NCBI GenBank assembly: GCA_029532415.1
Contig: JAQOTA010000060.1
Span: 434,001-498,000, forward strand
Reading direction: 5' to 3'
Length of the DNA: 64,000 nucleotides
DNA from: Marasmius tenuissimus
Taxonomy: Eukaryota; Basidiomycota; Agaricomycetes; Agaricales; Marasmiaceae
Position numbers and translations under genes: made by a program. The first letter of the stretch is position 1. Each line of letters begins with the position of its first letter. The notes beneath the pieces are model-generated. The model had not been told where the DNA came from, did no database searches, and saw only the letters and a list, made by a program, of their open reading frames with translations. Shown here piece after piece: positions 44,337 through 56,761 of this stretch.

Positions 44337-44813
44337 TTGCAGCGGAATTCTGCCGGGTACGATGTTGAAGCAGGAAGGACCTGTTTCGAGTTAAAATACG
44401 AGTAATATTTGCTGGGAAGGATCCAGTGTCACGACGCTCGCCATGTATCAATCCTGTTGTTGTTTTCCTTGTACTCTTGTTTACTGCGTCTTTCTGATAA
44501 TAACGAAACTTGTCATGTTTTGCTTCCCTATCGCGAACCGAGAGCTCTTGAGTCAGACACGAATCTGCCTGTCTATTACCCGTCGTGAAGGTCGCGCCAA
44601 ACATTGAGTCTGATTTCGGCAGTAAGATCTCGGAATAGGAAGGCCTTCTATCGCGATGGATGCGGTAGTTGGTAAGATTCGGATACATTGAAACGACAGT
44701 ACTCCCTGCTACTACAGATCTAAGGTACAAATGCAAATCTACAAGTCTAAACTATTACAAGGTATGTAGTATCGTCTTAAGTAGAAATAAAATTACTCAA
44801 CACAATGTCCCCT
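44337..44813. other. 3' region of gene B with relic tail
   Basis: 44337-44405 is similar to the C-terminal coding tail of gene A but lies after the stop of gene B. The rest has no recognised content and should contain 3' UTRs of gene B and of the convergent IBTK-like gene. Confidence 0.5.
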
Positions 44814-47800
44814 TTAACTAGCCGTGTTTGATGCCTTCCTCGATTTTGGTCCCCCAGCCTTCACTGGAGTCGAAGCAGAACCGCCAGACGGCCCTGACTG
44901 AGCAGGCCCATTGTGCTTGGGTCCAGATCCTCCCTGGCCAGATTTCCCCTTCGGTTTCCTCTGGGGCTTCTTACCACCGCCTTTCGCCGTCTCCTTTCTA
45001 GATCGCTCCTCACCCAACCGCAATTCCTCAGCCTCCAACCTCACTCGTTCCTCTTCAGCCTGCCACCACCGCATAAACTCTTCCTCCTGCCTCCTATCCT
45101 GTTCCTCTTTCTGGATGTCAACGAGAGATCGTTTATCCTTCTCGCTCGCCGCGCCTTGCTCCAGCTCGAGCTGTTGAATTGCGACAAAAGACATCCCGGT
45201 TGTGACTGGCGCTGTTTGCTGTTTGGGAGCAGCTACCCAAGCCTTCGCGTTATTTGAAGATGTCCGACGAGGTATGCTTGGGCTGCTAGACTTTGGAGTA
45301 GTCACCCTGGCGGGTGTGAATACGGGGCCAAGACTGGATTGGCTGGGTTGTGAAGGTTTGGGAGGTGTCACGGGAATCTGTTGCGAGGGTCGACGAGGAA
45401 TATCCTTGGGAGGAACGGGGGCTTGAGCTGGGGTAGAACCTCCTTTACTTGGCAAAGTCGTCGCAGGTGGTTTCGGTGAGTCCGACGTCAGTGAGTGTCG
45501 AGGCGGGGCTGGGGTTGCTTTCCAAGGGGAACCTCCGGAACGAGGCGAGCTGGATTTACCGAGTGGCGCGTCATAAGTGGTCGAAACATCTCGTTGCGAC
45601 AAGCCAGAAGGTCGCTTGAGGCTGCCGAATGGACTTTCTCCTGTTGTTTGCCCAAGGCTCGCATGAGTGGGGTTCGGGGATCGCTGTGCTTGCAACGAAC
45701 TAGCCTCCTGAGCTAAAAGTGCTCGCATATCAACGCTGCAACTCTTAGTTAGTGACCGAGAGGAGGTTCGGAAATGATAAGCGACTCACCGAGGTACAGA
45801 GGGAGCCTTCCAAGCTGGCACCGAAGCGGCAGAAGATCGAGTATGAAGTACTGAACTCGTCGCAGAGAGTGAAGCAGGACCGATATCCAAACCATCCATA
45901 TCGAATAGATCATCACCGCCAGAAGCCTCTTGCCTGGGAGAGTGTCCTTTGAATAGGGGACTTCTCTCGGGTATCGCAACATCTTTCTCCTTCGCTTTCC
46001 CGGTCGAGAACAAGGGCATGATAGAGGGTGACGGAGGCGATAGCTTATTCGCCTGCGAAACCCGCCTCTCCCGAGCTTTCTTCTGGGTTGCGGCACTCGG
46101 CACGATTATGGCGGGTATATCCTCTTGCACGAGCCAATCCTTCCATTTCTCCATGAGACCAGTCGGGTTGCCACCTCCACGGATGAATTGCGCTTTCTCC
46201 TCCTGTTTTGAGCGAACATATGCGGACAGTTGCTTGACAACCGACGGAGCCAGTGCCTCAAGCATCTTGTTCTCCAAAAATGTTTCCAGGTCGGCAGCAA
46301 TGTATCCTTGAACGGAAGCGACAAGGGGTTGTATGTTGTAGTGGGTCGCCTCGGTGAGAATATAGCAGGCATTAGACGTGTGGAGGAATTTGAGAATCAT
46401 TTGCGAGGTAATGAGAACGAGCGGAGAGAACAGCAGTTCGTTCTAGGATTGCGTTAGCCTTAAAAGTCCTCGCGACGAAGGGCGGAAGGCTTACAGCTAC
46501 GCTGATCACCTCAAACAGAAACTCCAAAACAGCATCTACTGAATCAGCGAAACCTTTTGCCAGCGTTCAGCAAGACAGTAGATGATCCAGGTCATGGGAA
46601 CTCACCGAGCGATCCAAATAGATTCTCGGTCTCTCCGCAACACAACCACTTCAACACATACTCCATAACCCCCCATCGAACATGCTTCAGGTCCACCCTT
46701 AGGCACTTCTCGATTCCCCAGCGATTCCTCGTCCATAACTCCTCTCCTAGAAACGCGTCGAAAAATTCCGATCGCGCTCTCAAAATAGTCGAATGTAGGA
46801 AGACCTCGTTGGATTCTGAGAGAGCAAGAACAATATCAGGCCTAGTAATCTCGTTCGTCCTGCCGTCCTGAGCCTCTCGATGAATGGATGCTAAGTCCCT
46901 CTTCAGAGTTGGAACGACCGGTCGCTTGACAACACTCTCCATCGCCTGTAGCATCTCCGGAAGTTCAAGTAAACGGCCCAGTGCCTGAAGCTCCAATTTG
47001 ATCTGCGAGCCAGCCGCGGGACTGAGGTTGAGTTCATGTTCGATGGCAACCATGTTCTTCTCGTCCTTGTCGCCAACCCTCTTGCGGGGGGAGCCTAGAC
47101 CTACGGAAGACACCCGTCGATCCCAAGTGCTCACCAAATTATCCGTGTATAGGTACTCGAGGAGTACGAGCACTGTTAAGGGATGAAATCCGGTGAAAAC
47201 TAAAGCCGAGGTCGAGGGGATGATATGTATAGATCGGTTCCCATCTCGAATTGCCGCTGACGAAGAGAGGAGTGAGCACAAGGCTTTCGACCGCGTTCCA
47301 AGTACGAGCCGATGAGCGGGGATCTCGACATGTTCCCTCGTGAGCTTTCCCGTCTTCTTCCCTTTCGCCTTTGTAGTTCTGGTCAAGCGAATGGCAATCA
47401 TGATGTCAGCACCATGAGGCAAGCCATCTCCCCAAACGCCTTCTACATCCCGTCTCGTGTCAGCGAGGTTCACGAGCAGAGAGCACATCTGCAAGACAGA
47501 CGCAATATCTCGGTCGACCGCCTCATCCTCGTCTAGATCATCCTCGTCGTCTTTGTCCTCCTTTGTCTCTCCACCGGGTACGACATTCGAGCCTACATCA
47601 TCGGGAGAAACGACTCCTGGACTTCCCTGTGATTCTGCCGCATCTGGAGTGAAGAAACTGAATGGTTCACTAATCTCCGACCGTTCCTTGTCGAGCGGCG
47701 AGAGAACCGGTTTCGTCCACATCCATGGTCTGATCTGAGACATGTCCTCCATGAGCTCCCATCCTTTTCTGTCGTCGTCTGGGCCCACCATCTGTCCAGT

Positions 47801-50354
47801 GATACGAGGATGCACAATATCCGGTACAGAAGCGTCAACCCTGATAGCACCGAAAGCCCCGGTGCTGCTGGCGCACACGCTGACGACTCGCTGTAGGAAA
47901 GGAACCCGAGAAAACTTATTCGACTTTCCTCCACCTCCCGAGCTGGCATTCCCTGCCGCCTTAGAGGCTCTCGATAGACTGGCTAAGGTCGCTTGATCAG
48001 AGGGGGAGACAGAGAGTCCACTGCTGAGTACTGAAGCGATAGCGCTTGCCGACGTACTCCCGGTCGCAGAAGACCTGGAACGGACATAAACATGGCCCGA
48101 AACTGTGCAGACCACCAATGCGCCGTCCGAGCCTATCGCGACATCCTTCAAGCAGAATGTCAATCGATTGAACGTTCGAAAGAAGATATGCCAACATACC
48201 TTGACCGCACCAATCAACCCTCTCTTCAGGGCCCAGACCCTCTGAGGTTTAAAGAGTCTACCCATAACCAACGAGCCGCCACTCCCAGATGTACCATCAG
48301 CGTCCAGCATATCGGACGTGCTCGAGCTACTGGATCCAAAGATGCCAATAGGTGGGACACCGGGTGCTCCAAAAACGAACACCTCCCCTCCCTCAGACAC
48401 ACAAGCAAAGTTGACAGTGGCCGGTGAATTTGCATTATCGGCTTGCATCATCGAGGATAGCCCTGAAGACGATGTTGGATTCGAATTTGACGATGAAGCT
48501 TGCGTGGACAGAGCTGATGCGGAGAACGGTGTTGGCTTGTCGTCAGAGCAAACGATCTTCGTTATCCGGGTCGACCGCATCGCCTGCGGTGGTCGATATC
48601 TTACCATCGAGGATGCAAACGTATGTGTCGGGAAGCTGTCCAAACGAAATTAGCTCTCGATCACTGAAGAACGAGTGATTGTATGTACTTTATACGCGCA
48701 ACCCTATCACCCCAGAAAACGAGGACGTCCCCTTTGCTCGAACCTCCAAGGACACAGGCCATAGCGCTCTCCGTCATCGCAATCTGTACCACTGGCTTCG
48801 TGATTTTGGTGACCTTGCGTGGAAGAACCTGGGGCCAATAATGATCAATCACATGCTGGATCATGGAGGATGTGAGCAGAACCTACCTGAATCTGAGATC
48901 CGCTCCCCACCCTATCATAACCCAGTTGTCCGCCATTCAGCCCCCAAGTATATAGATTGCTTTCGCCACTAGAATCTCCCTTGACCCAACACGCACTGGC
49001 CCCTTTAGATGCGGCAACCCCAACCACAAACTCCTTCTTCAAGGCACCGTAGACTCTCCTTGGAGAAAGCTGAATCTGTTCACCGGTGCCGCTCGTTGCT
49101 GTAGTCGACTCTGGGTCATTATCGCCAGATTCAACAATATAGCCCAATTGTGCGAAGCGATTCAAGCCCCAGGAGTACACCTCGCCACTATCGGTGAGTG
49201 CGAGGGTGTGGTCTTGTCCCAGTGCAACGGATACGACCTTCGATTTGCTAGTCCCTGTCCCGCCTGTATAGCTCTGGGAGGCGGCCACTGAAAACTTGCT
49301 ACGATCCCTCGCAGAAGCATTTCTAGAGATGATCGGGGTATTGAACGCAGTGGAAGTTGCCGCAATAGGGACGGGTTTCAAGGTGTACTGAGTGTGCTGA
49401 GTATTGCCCAGTCGACCCCCGGAGCCAAATCCACACAACGAGAGGATGTTTGTTGATGCCGTGTTTCCAGATGGTGAAGAAGATATCACAGCTGCGATTG
49501 GCATTGGAATAATAAGAACTATACGAACACGTCAGACAGGAGTTTGGGCCACGCACCGGTATGCAACTTTCCCATCTGGACCTCTCTGAGCTTTGCGCGA
49601 GCAAATCGAGCTTCAATGTTGATATCATCTTGCGTCAAATCTGCTTTAGGAGGGAAAACTTGATCGGGGAATGCACGGTCGGATGAGTCTCCATGAGCGA
49701 GAAGGGCATTTCTGTGCAGCGGATGTTCAGTCAATCCGTCGAGCTGCAATAAACATCAGAACGCACCTGTTAGCACCCCAAGTGTACAATTCACCTCCCC
49801 CACAGTCGGAAGATAACGCATTCGACTCCGGTTTAGTTCCTTCCACCGTCGAGTTGTACAAATCGAACGCAGTGAAGCCCTCTAAATCCTTTATAGACGG
49901 GTCGGTCGTAGAATGCTGAAGTAACAACAGACTATCCAGAGAGAATCAGAATCAGACACGACCATTATGATGAGGAAAAGTTGTCAACTTACGCGACCCC
50001 CAGATTACCCACATACATCGCTCGATGCAGGGGCGTCCATTGGCTCTCCCCATCCAACGTGTTGACATTGATTCCAGGACATTTGAGTAGGAGCCTCACA
50101 TACTCGACACTCGAAGCCTCGGTCGAGCTACATGCCAGATGTAGCACCGTTCTCCCAAAGCTATCCCGGGAATTCACATCCAAGGTATCACCACGTTCGG
50201 AGTGCAAGTGAGACGACTTGCTCTTCAAAGTCCTGCTAGGGCTTGCCGATACCGAGATCGGCTGGTATTGATCATCACCATTGGTGATGCCAGAGAGCAG
50301 ACGCCTAAAGGCCTGCAAATTCCGGAGGTGGAAATGGACATGGAGCAAGCTCAT
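44814..50354 (-). CDS. IBTK-like ankyrin/RCC1/BTB protein
   Basis: Large multi-domain protein, architecture of animal IBTK (inhibitor of Bruton kinase, a Cul3 ligase adaptor). From the ATG at 50354: ankyrin repeats (NSRDSFGRTVLHLACSS, SQWTPLHRAMYVGNLGVASL), RCC1 repeats starting at GGGELYTWGANRNALLAHGD and running to about 48.0 kb (ILSLCGFGSGGRLG, ALGQDHTLALTDSGEVYSWG), then two BTB regions (ADIMIAIRL near 47.4 kb, DIVLALSESNEVFLHSTILR near 46.85 kb). A helical C-terminal part follows (46.4-45.8 kb, LEALAPSVVKQLSAYVRSKQ). The tail is Ser/Pro-rich, with the IBTK-like SFVAIQQLELEQGA, a charged coiled coil (QDRRQEEEFMRWW) and a basic Gly/Lys-rich end; the stop is at 44814. At least ten introns are present; the junctions are clear at most domain borders but were not all joined. 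Probably an adaptor in Cul3 ubiquitylation; this is inferred from family. Confidence 0.92.
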
Positions 50355-50953
50355 GCAGCGATTAAGAAGCGCCTAGGTGTACTCTCGACGAAGAAAGAAT
50401 AAATTCTTCTTTGTCAAGTACGCCTGACTTGAGGATTGTCTTTGGGGTGTGAAGACGAGGAATGAAGGACGCTGAAGGCAGTCAAGGAGCACAAAATCCG
50501 GATTATGATATGCACCGGAGCTCGAGTCTCTCAGAGTCATACCGCACCTCCGCTCCGTCCAATCCGGTCCCTCAATTTAATAGGCACGTGGGTACAAGAT
50601 TATCAGCGGGCAGATAAAGCGCACGTGCTTTTCTTACTCTGTTCCTTGTACTGGCCGCAAGAACGTTTATCGGAATCTTCACCAAAATCCAAGCTTAGGG
50701 AACTGCTCAGGAGGACTTTGTGACTGGAAGGAGGTTAATCTATTCTTTTCGTTCCCATTTCTACACTCATACATTCTATGCTAAGGCAGTGTGCTCATCG
50801 AGCTCCTGATTGATCCTGAGGCTATTGTAGCTCCTGCAGACTGCAATCGGTGGTGGGCATGCTTGAAACGCTACCCTGATTCAAATCCACGGATCGTATA
50901 TCAACCCCAGATGAGTGAGGGGCCCAGTTTACCCACCTTGACATACGCCCCTC
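50355..50953. other. divergent promoter region IBTK-like / gene C
   Basis: No gene recognised. It contains the promoter of the IBTK-like gene and a possible 5' leader of the third membrane-repeat gene. Confidence 0.4.
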
Positions 50954-52026
50954 ATGTGTTGGCATTGCGAACAAAAAGTCCTTCCCATCAAATTCGGACT
51001 CAACACCGTACAAGAGGGCTTCTCAGGTTCCTTGCATTGCTCTGCTTCGTTACTACTATCGTCGGCATTCACGTCCACTACGTTCAACCGGTCCCCCTCG
51101 CCAGATCTTTACTATGCTACCTCGTCGAGTTCTTTTACGTGCCAATGCATTTCTACGGCCTCGGTTTGACAACCAGAATACAGCCCCACGAGGCTGTCAT
51201 CTTCCAGTCGGCTGCACTTTGGAGTCAGTAAAGCCTTCTCCCTCGAACGTTTTAGACTAACTCACAACCTTCTTTTGTCGAATAGCTTTAATGTGTTTCC
51301 ATCTGCTTGAGGGCAGCGAAACAAGCCTTCTGCGGGCTTTCCTACTACCTCCAGCCCTTTCCTTCACCTCGATGTCGGCTTTGCTACTCTTCGTGCACGG
51401 AACACTCGCAATTTGGTTCCTTCCGTACACAAACTGGACAGCTGTCCATACGGACCCTTGGCTTTGGGTTCAGCACCGACTAGACGAGCCGGGCTATGTA
51501 TTGATCAGATTCGGCGTCGGTTCATCTAAAGAGGGCCTTCTGAGAGCCCTTGCTCTGCTCGGCTTCGTGACTCCCATTCCCATGATACATAGATACTATG
51601 TTCAGCCAGTGCACCTCTCGGACGGCGCTTTCTGGTGCTTCCTGGCAGAGTTCCTCTATGTCCTGATGCATCTATACGGCCTTGGCTGGAGACGCAGAGC
51701 GGAGACTGAGCAGGCCTTCATCTTCCAATCCATAGTGCTCTGGGGTCAGTAGAACCTTTTCCGTGAACGCGGTGATGGCTGGCTTACTGACAAATATTTT
51801 TCTTTTTTCGACAGCGCTGACGGGATTTGGCCTAGCCACGGGGAACGAAACGAGTGTCGTACGCGCTGTCCTGTTACCTCCCATCGTGTCCTTCGTCACC
51901 ATGTCATCCTTACTCTTCTTTCTGTACGGGACACTTGGAACTTGGCTGCTCCCGCACACCAAATGGGAGGTTTATCAAGTTGGGCATACCCTCGTCTGCC
52001 AGTGCGACAAACATCCTGTGAGCTAA
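50954..52026 (+). pseudogene. membrane-repeat family gene C, two units, -1 frameshift in unit 1
   Basis: Third family member, separated from A and B by the IBTK-like gene. Exons 50954-51223, 51286-51744 (459 nt) and 51815-52026 (212 nt); exons 2 and 3 have the same lengths as in gene B, and the phase-1 intron sites are conserved. Unit signatures are FALLCFVTT-like hydrophobic segments, LCYLVEFFYVPMHFYGLG, GSETSLLRAFLLPPALSFTS, IWFLPYTNW and GNETSVVRAVLLPPIVSFVT. In exon 1 the start (ATG 50954) reads IKFGLNTVQEG, and then the frame is lost: one base is missing at about 51021-51024 relative to the family, after which the other frame continues LLRFLALLCFV. No alternative start restores a whole unit. 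The gene is therefore probably broken, or read from an internal start. Confidence 0.65.
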
Positions 52027-52636
52027 GTATGAAATTTTGCTGCCTTCCCGTTCACCACCTGGCAGGCGAGCCTTCCGACCTGTAACTCGATAATCGTGTT
52101 CCTGTTTCGTATGACTGGATTGAGTATTTGTGTCAAGTATCATATTTAGATATTGTGTCGCTACTTACTCACAATTCCAAGTCGGGATTCCATCGCCTTT
52201 TTTCTTGTCTTAGCAGCACTGTTCCTCGAGAGGGCGAGGATAATCAATCACCGACTTGAGCTCAAGATCGCCCGCAAAGGTATAGGCGGTGCATATCGGA
52301 GACAAACCACTACCTCCTCATCCCACAGCGAGCACTAGTTGCGGAGTCCTTCAGCCCGAGACTGCGAAGCAGTTACTCTCGAGGCTCACAAAGGCAGCGA
52401 GACATAAGACCAACTTCCAGCTTCGGCTCGACCGATCGACGACGACTCGTCTGGCCGCTGAATTAATTTCCCTTCCTTACTCGAGTGCGCTCTTCAGCGC
52501 AGTCAAGCAAGTCCAACGTTCATGAGTATCCACTCCGAATCACGAGAATCCAAACTCGCGCCCGCGCCCGCAAAAGTTTCCAAGAAAAAGAAAATATTGC
52601 AATAGAACACGTAAAAACATACAATTCCTTTCGTCT
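52027..52636. other. intergenic, convergent 3' regions
   Basis: No gene recognised; 52250-52600 has short opposing frames only. It probably holds 3' UTRs of gene C and of the proteasome gene. Confidence 0.4.
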
Positions 52637-53837
52637 TCAAGACTTCATGGCGGTATCCTCATCCTTCTTCGCAAGGCCTTCCTTCTCTAGCAACGCATCG
52701 ATCTCATCGGGCCTGTATATCTTCGCCTTTGGCTGTTTTGTCTCCGGATCCAGGGTCAGCACTGCGAACTCGACTGAAATTCACAGCCGGTAAAAATCAG
52801 TATTTCGAAGGGTAGAAAACGTTCTGACAACTCACGCTTCTCACTCCCCAACGTCGTGCTATCCATCGTCTTGCTCATCGTCTTTAGTACCAAACTAATC
52901 GCGGCCTTGACCTCGATATCGTCTTTGTACTCTTGCTTCAACAAACTCTGCGCAGTACCGTTGTTAGCGCCTATGCATGTCGCTTTCCAGCCCGAGTAGT
53001 TTCCAGAGGGATCTGAGTGGTAGAGTTGGAACTGGTGGTGCGTGTCGTAACCGGCATAGAGGAGCGATACACCGAATGGGCGAAGGCCTATGAACGAGTG
53101 AAGGAAGTTGAGATGTCGGGCCATTGTAGTTCTCATTTGAGATGATCAAGAGCGTACCTCCGTACTGCGTGTAGCCCTGTTTCAAATCACATAGTCTCTG
53201 CGCAAGTAGTTCCACTGGTATATCCTCGTTGTACGACAAAAGGTGTTGTTGTGCGGCCGATCGTGCATAGTTGATCAACGAGTTCGCGTCTGCTGTCAGT
53301 CCTGCCACTCCTCCAATGACGTTGCTAGCAGAAAACGATACATGTCAGTGGATGATCAAAAGCAACCTAACGAGGTAACGCACGAATTGAGCAGATAGAT
53401 CTTCTCTCCACTTCCTCCGTATCCTCCTTCTTTCACATATGACAGATCCAACAACTTTCCGGTCACCTTCTTCTCAGCAGCGAGGACAACTCCATCTTTT
53501 GCGAGGACTCCAAGTACTGTTCCCGCATGAGAGATTGCCTCCATGGCATATTCGACTATCGATGTCGGCAAGTTGTAAGCTTCCCATCGAACCAGATGCA
53601 GATGCCGACTCACTTTGGTAAAGACGGCCTATAATAGAGCAATATTAGGTATATTTCCATCTCGTGAGGAATAAAGAGCGTACCTTCCGGCGAGAAGATG
53701 GTTGTTCGACCTATGGTCCAGGAGGCATCGTAAGCGATCGTTCGTAGAGTGATTATAAGACTGACTATCGTATCTTCGAGCCTAAATAGGGAGATATTAG
53801 TACTTCGAATCGGCAGAGTCAAGCTCACGCTTACCAT
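52637..53837 (-). CDS. PRE9: 20S proteasome subunit alpha-4 (Pre9/PSMA4 type)
   Basis: Alpha-ring subunit of the 20S proteasome, the one known as PSMA4 in human and Pre9 in yeast. The 5' end is split into tiny coding exons: 53837-53835 (ATG alone), 53781-53766 (16 nt), 53710-53684 (27 nt), 53628-53614 (15 nt), then 53555-53384. Joined, these give [20 protein letters not shown] followed by [12 protein letters not shown], the classic alpha-subunit N-terminus (usually V rather than I before EYAMEA). Later exons carry [14 protein letters not shown], the family [74 protein letters not shown] and a C-terminal acidic/lysine tail ([16 protein letters not shown]). The stop is at 52637. Function and identity are secure. 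Confidence 0.96.
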
Positions 53838-54045
53838 TGTGGATGAGGGAAAACGATGAAGGGATGAAACTGCAAGAAGGTTGTCGACGCGTTCACTGAT
53901 GCGTTACGCGTCGCCCTGCTCGGCAATTGCCGATCACCCATTGTGCCTTGGTCCTCTTGTAACTCGTTCCAAAAATTCCGTCTCTTCTAACTCGTACTCG
54001 TTGTTCAAGATACATTCTAATAGGCCTCTAATTAATCTCTGTTGT

Positions 54046-54825
54046 CTATAGGTCCATCTTTATCAACTCCTCCTTCACTTTCTCCAATTGTTCCTCTGTC
54101 GACATTTCTATGCTGACGGTAATGACCCCTTCCTCTCCCTCCGGGTTCTCCAGCGTCTCAAGCTGACTATCCAGCATATGTGCCTTCATATAGTGTCCCT
54201 TTCTATTCGACATTCGTTCCCAAAGATCATCCCTTTCCCCTTTCATGAACACGAAAACCGTCGGTAATTCATGCGGATCCGGAGCCTCCTCACCCTCCGT
54301 CTCCTCAACCTTGTTCGCAACCTTCTTCGTTCCCCTCAATATGTCGCGGTAATACCGTTTCAACGAAGAGCAAGTGACGATAACTCCATGAACCGCCTTT
54401 GCGTTCTGTATTTGTGGATGTTCCTTCCGCTGGTCTTCCACCATCTTCACGGCTGATGTTCGGATTAACTCGAGCCATGGTTCGCGATCGGCGTCGTTCA
54501 GAGGAATACCGTTCGACATCTTATCGATGTTGGCCTTGGGGTGCATCTCGTCTCCTTCGATGTAAGGCAGGCGATAGATCTTTGAGAGGGCGGTCGCGAG
54601 GGTAGTTTTGCCTGTTCCACTTACGCCCTAGGGATCGGTACTCGATGAGTTGAATGCAGCATGGAAAACATAGACTTAGGACAAAAGACCGAGGGAAAAT
54701 AAAAGAAAATTCGTCCACAAATGAACGGGTATTCCATCCGAAATCTCGGAGTCGCGACTCACCATTACTATGATGAGCACAGGTTTCTTCTGGCTAGCTC
54801 GAGGTTGAGATTGAGCTTCAGACAT
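54046..54825 (-). CDS. gluconokinase
   Basis: Thermoresistant-type gluconate kinase: ATP + D-gluconate to 6-phosphogluconate, feeding the pentose phosphate pathway in the cytosol. Exons 54825-54763 and 54627-54046 join to 214 residues. The intron falls inside the P-loop region, between IIVM and GVSGTGKTT, as the joined VMGVSGTGKTT shows. Other family segments are YIEGDEMHPKANIDKM, NGIPLNDADREPWL, VIVTCSSLKRYYRDILRG, FVFMKGERDDLWERM, and GHYMKAHMLDSQLETLE. A KVEETEGEEAPDPHE stretch is an acidic insertion typical of fungal forms. It lies 208 bp upstream of the proteasome gene start on the same strand; that is not evidence of co-regulation. Confidence 0.95.
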
Positions 54826-56761
54826 TCTAATTCACGAGTTGAGGTTATGAAGGCTGGTATGTCTATCGGACAAAGTAGAGATAGAAGGAGGAGTTCTGGA
54901 CTTGTGAAAGATATCTCAACGTCAGGGTCTATGTTTTCGATGACGGACGAGGCATCCGGCGATTCGGTCCGAGAACGGCCCTTTATTTCCCCGCCTCACT
55001 CGAGCACACATCCGAAATTCCGGAATTCATATCGCTCTCCGTAATACCACTCTACCTTGAAGCTCGAGGCTTGGACTACTTGAATGTAGCTTAGTGTCTG
55101 GCTGAAGGTCCCGGAGACTCGTAGTCGTAGTTTCAGCTGCTTCCGATCGACTCAGTGGGTAGACATTTTGCCTGGGATGAATAGCATGAACAGAGGTTAT
55201 GCGCGAGGAAACCGTCTGAGATCTTCTGCTGTTCAACGCGAGCCCGATATACGTATGTGGGCTTTGATTTGATCCTTATACAAACATCCTTACCCAGCCG
55301 TGTGACGAGGCACGTTCTCTTCACTAACAAGCCTGCTGACTGAGCAAACGAAAGATAGCAAATGGTGCTATTACAACAACAACCAAGTGACTACTAACAA
55401 GTTCAAAGCTAAAAATACGCACAAATATGAACATCACAACAGAAATGGAGGGGAAAAGGAAGGAAGGAGATGTGTGTGGGGGAAAAGTAAAGGATACAGA
55501 AAGTCCCATGTAACTGGAAACAACATTGCAAAGAGGAAACAGATCGAGAGAGAAAGAGAAAGAGAGCAAAGGGAGTGTGTGGGGCGAGATTTTGAGTAGA
55601 AACAACAGATAAGTATGCAAAGATTCCGTATAGCAAAGTGTGAAGAATGTAGAAGGGGGTGAAGGGGAATGCTGTTTACCACGAATGATGTGGCGTGAAT
55701 GTTGTACGTGGTGTTGTAAGGGGCGCGTATGAAGGATGAGGCTGTCTGTAAAAAATAAGTGTGGCAACAGAAACAATAGCAAAAAGCACCACAGCAAAGC
55801 TCTACAATAAAAGCAATATCAAGCAAAAATTAAGACGAAGATAGCATATATGGTGGTGCCGATTTTTGAAAGCGGGAAAGGTACTTGGAAAAATGCTGAG
55901 GAGAGAAAAAACGTGGATCCGTGGATACGTATACATTGTCTGTCCGTCGGCGGACAGTGATTCTGAAAGTTAACCGGTTCCTCTGAATAGATTTTGGTAA
56001 CACAAGCATGATAGATGTCGACGTCGATACTGAAGCGGTGGACCCGAGACGGGGATGGGAAAGAATTCTGGTGGATCCGCCAGGGACATGGGAACGTAAA
56101 TGGGTGGAGAGCTTCCACTTGGAAGGGAGTCGAGTTAATAATGATGACGAGGAGCAATGATGGAGGGGAGCAGGCCCAGGAACTGGGACTGTAATGAAAT
56201 GATGGCACGTGAAACGTCGACTAGGACTGTTCCAAGGGGTGGCGGGAGGAGAGGATGTCGACGACCGATGGCGCGCATGTGGGTAGGTGTTGTCGGAACA
56301 GGTGCTAACCGGATATTCGACTTCGGGTGGCCCAGACGCCACGACGAATGTCAGCGGGGACAGCGGGACGATGACGAGATAAACTCGCCGCCGTGATGAG
56401 TGATGGTCAGAATGGGTAGAATGAAGGCTGTTGAGATTGGAAAAAATAGGTAATTATAGCATGTCTTCCAGACGGCAAGACAGACAAGGGGCGCAGCGCA
56501 ACCGTGTGAGCACACGCCGCTAATGAATGTACGAGCCGGGTAGAGAGGTGAAAATAACGGAAGGAAGGGCGAGAGGAAGGGGTGAAGGAAGAGGGGATTC
56601 GACACGTGTTTTCGGAGTCCATGCTAATCATGCACCCTGCAGATTGCAGATTAACGTTGGTACGTTGGCCACTGAGATGACACCGCGGTGTAGGTGTGCG
56701 CGCTACACGATAACCCGCACCATACGCACTCTCCGTAGATCACCATACGCTGTTCCATGCT
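54826..56761. other. long intergenic stretch, purine-rich in part
   Basis: 55.43-55.60 kb is strongly purine-rich on the plus strand (gagagaaagagaaagagag-type), giving long but low-complexity open frames on the minus strand that I do not regard as genes. Part of it may be the 3' UTR of the gene starting at 59.0 kb on the minus strand and the promoter of gluconokinase. Confidence 0.4.

Noticed and set aside
55324..55826. Hydrophobic 130-157-codon open frames on the minus strand
   Set aside because: They come from a purine-rich low-complexity tract; the Phe/Leu/Ser repeats are composition, not a membrane protein.
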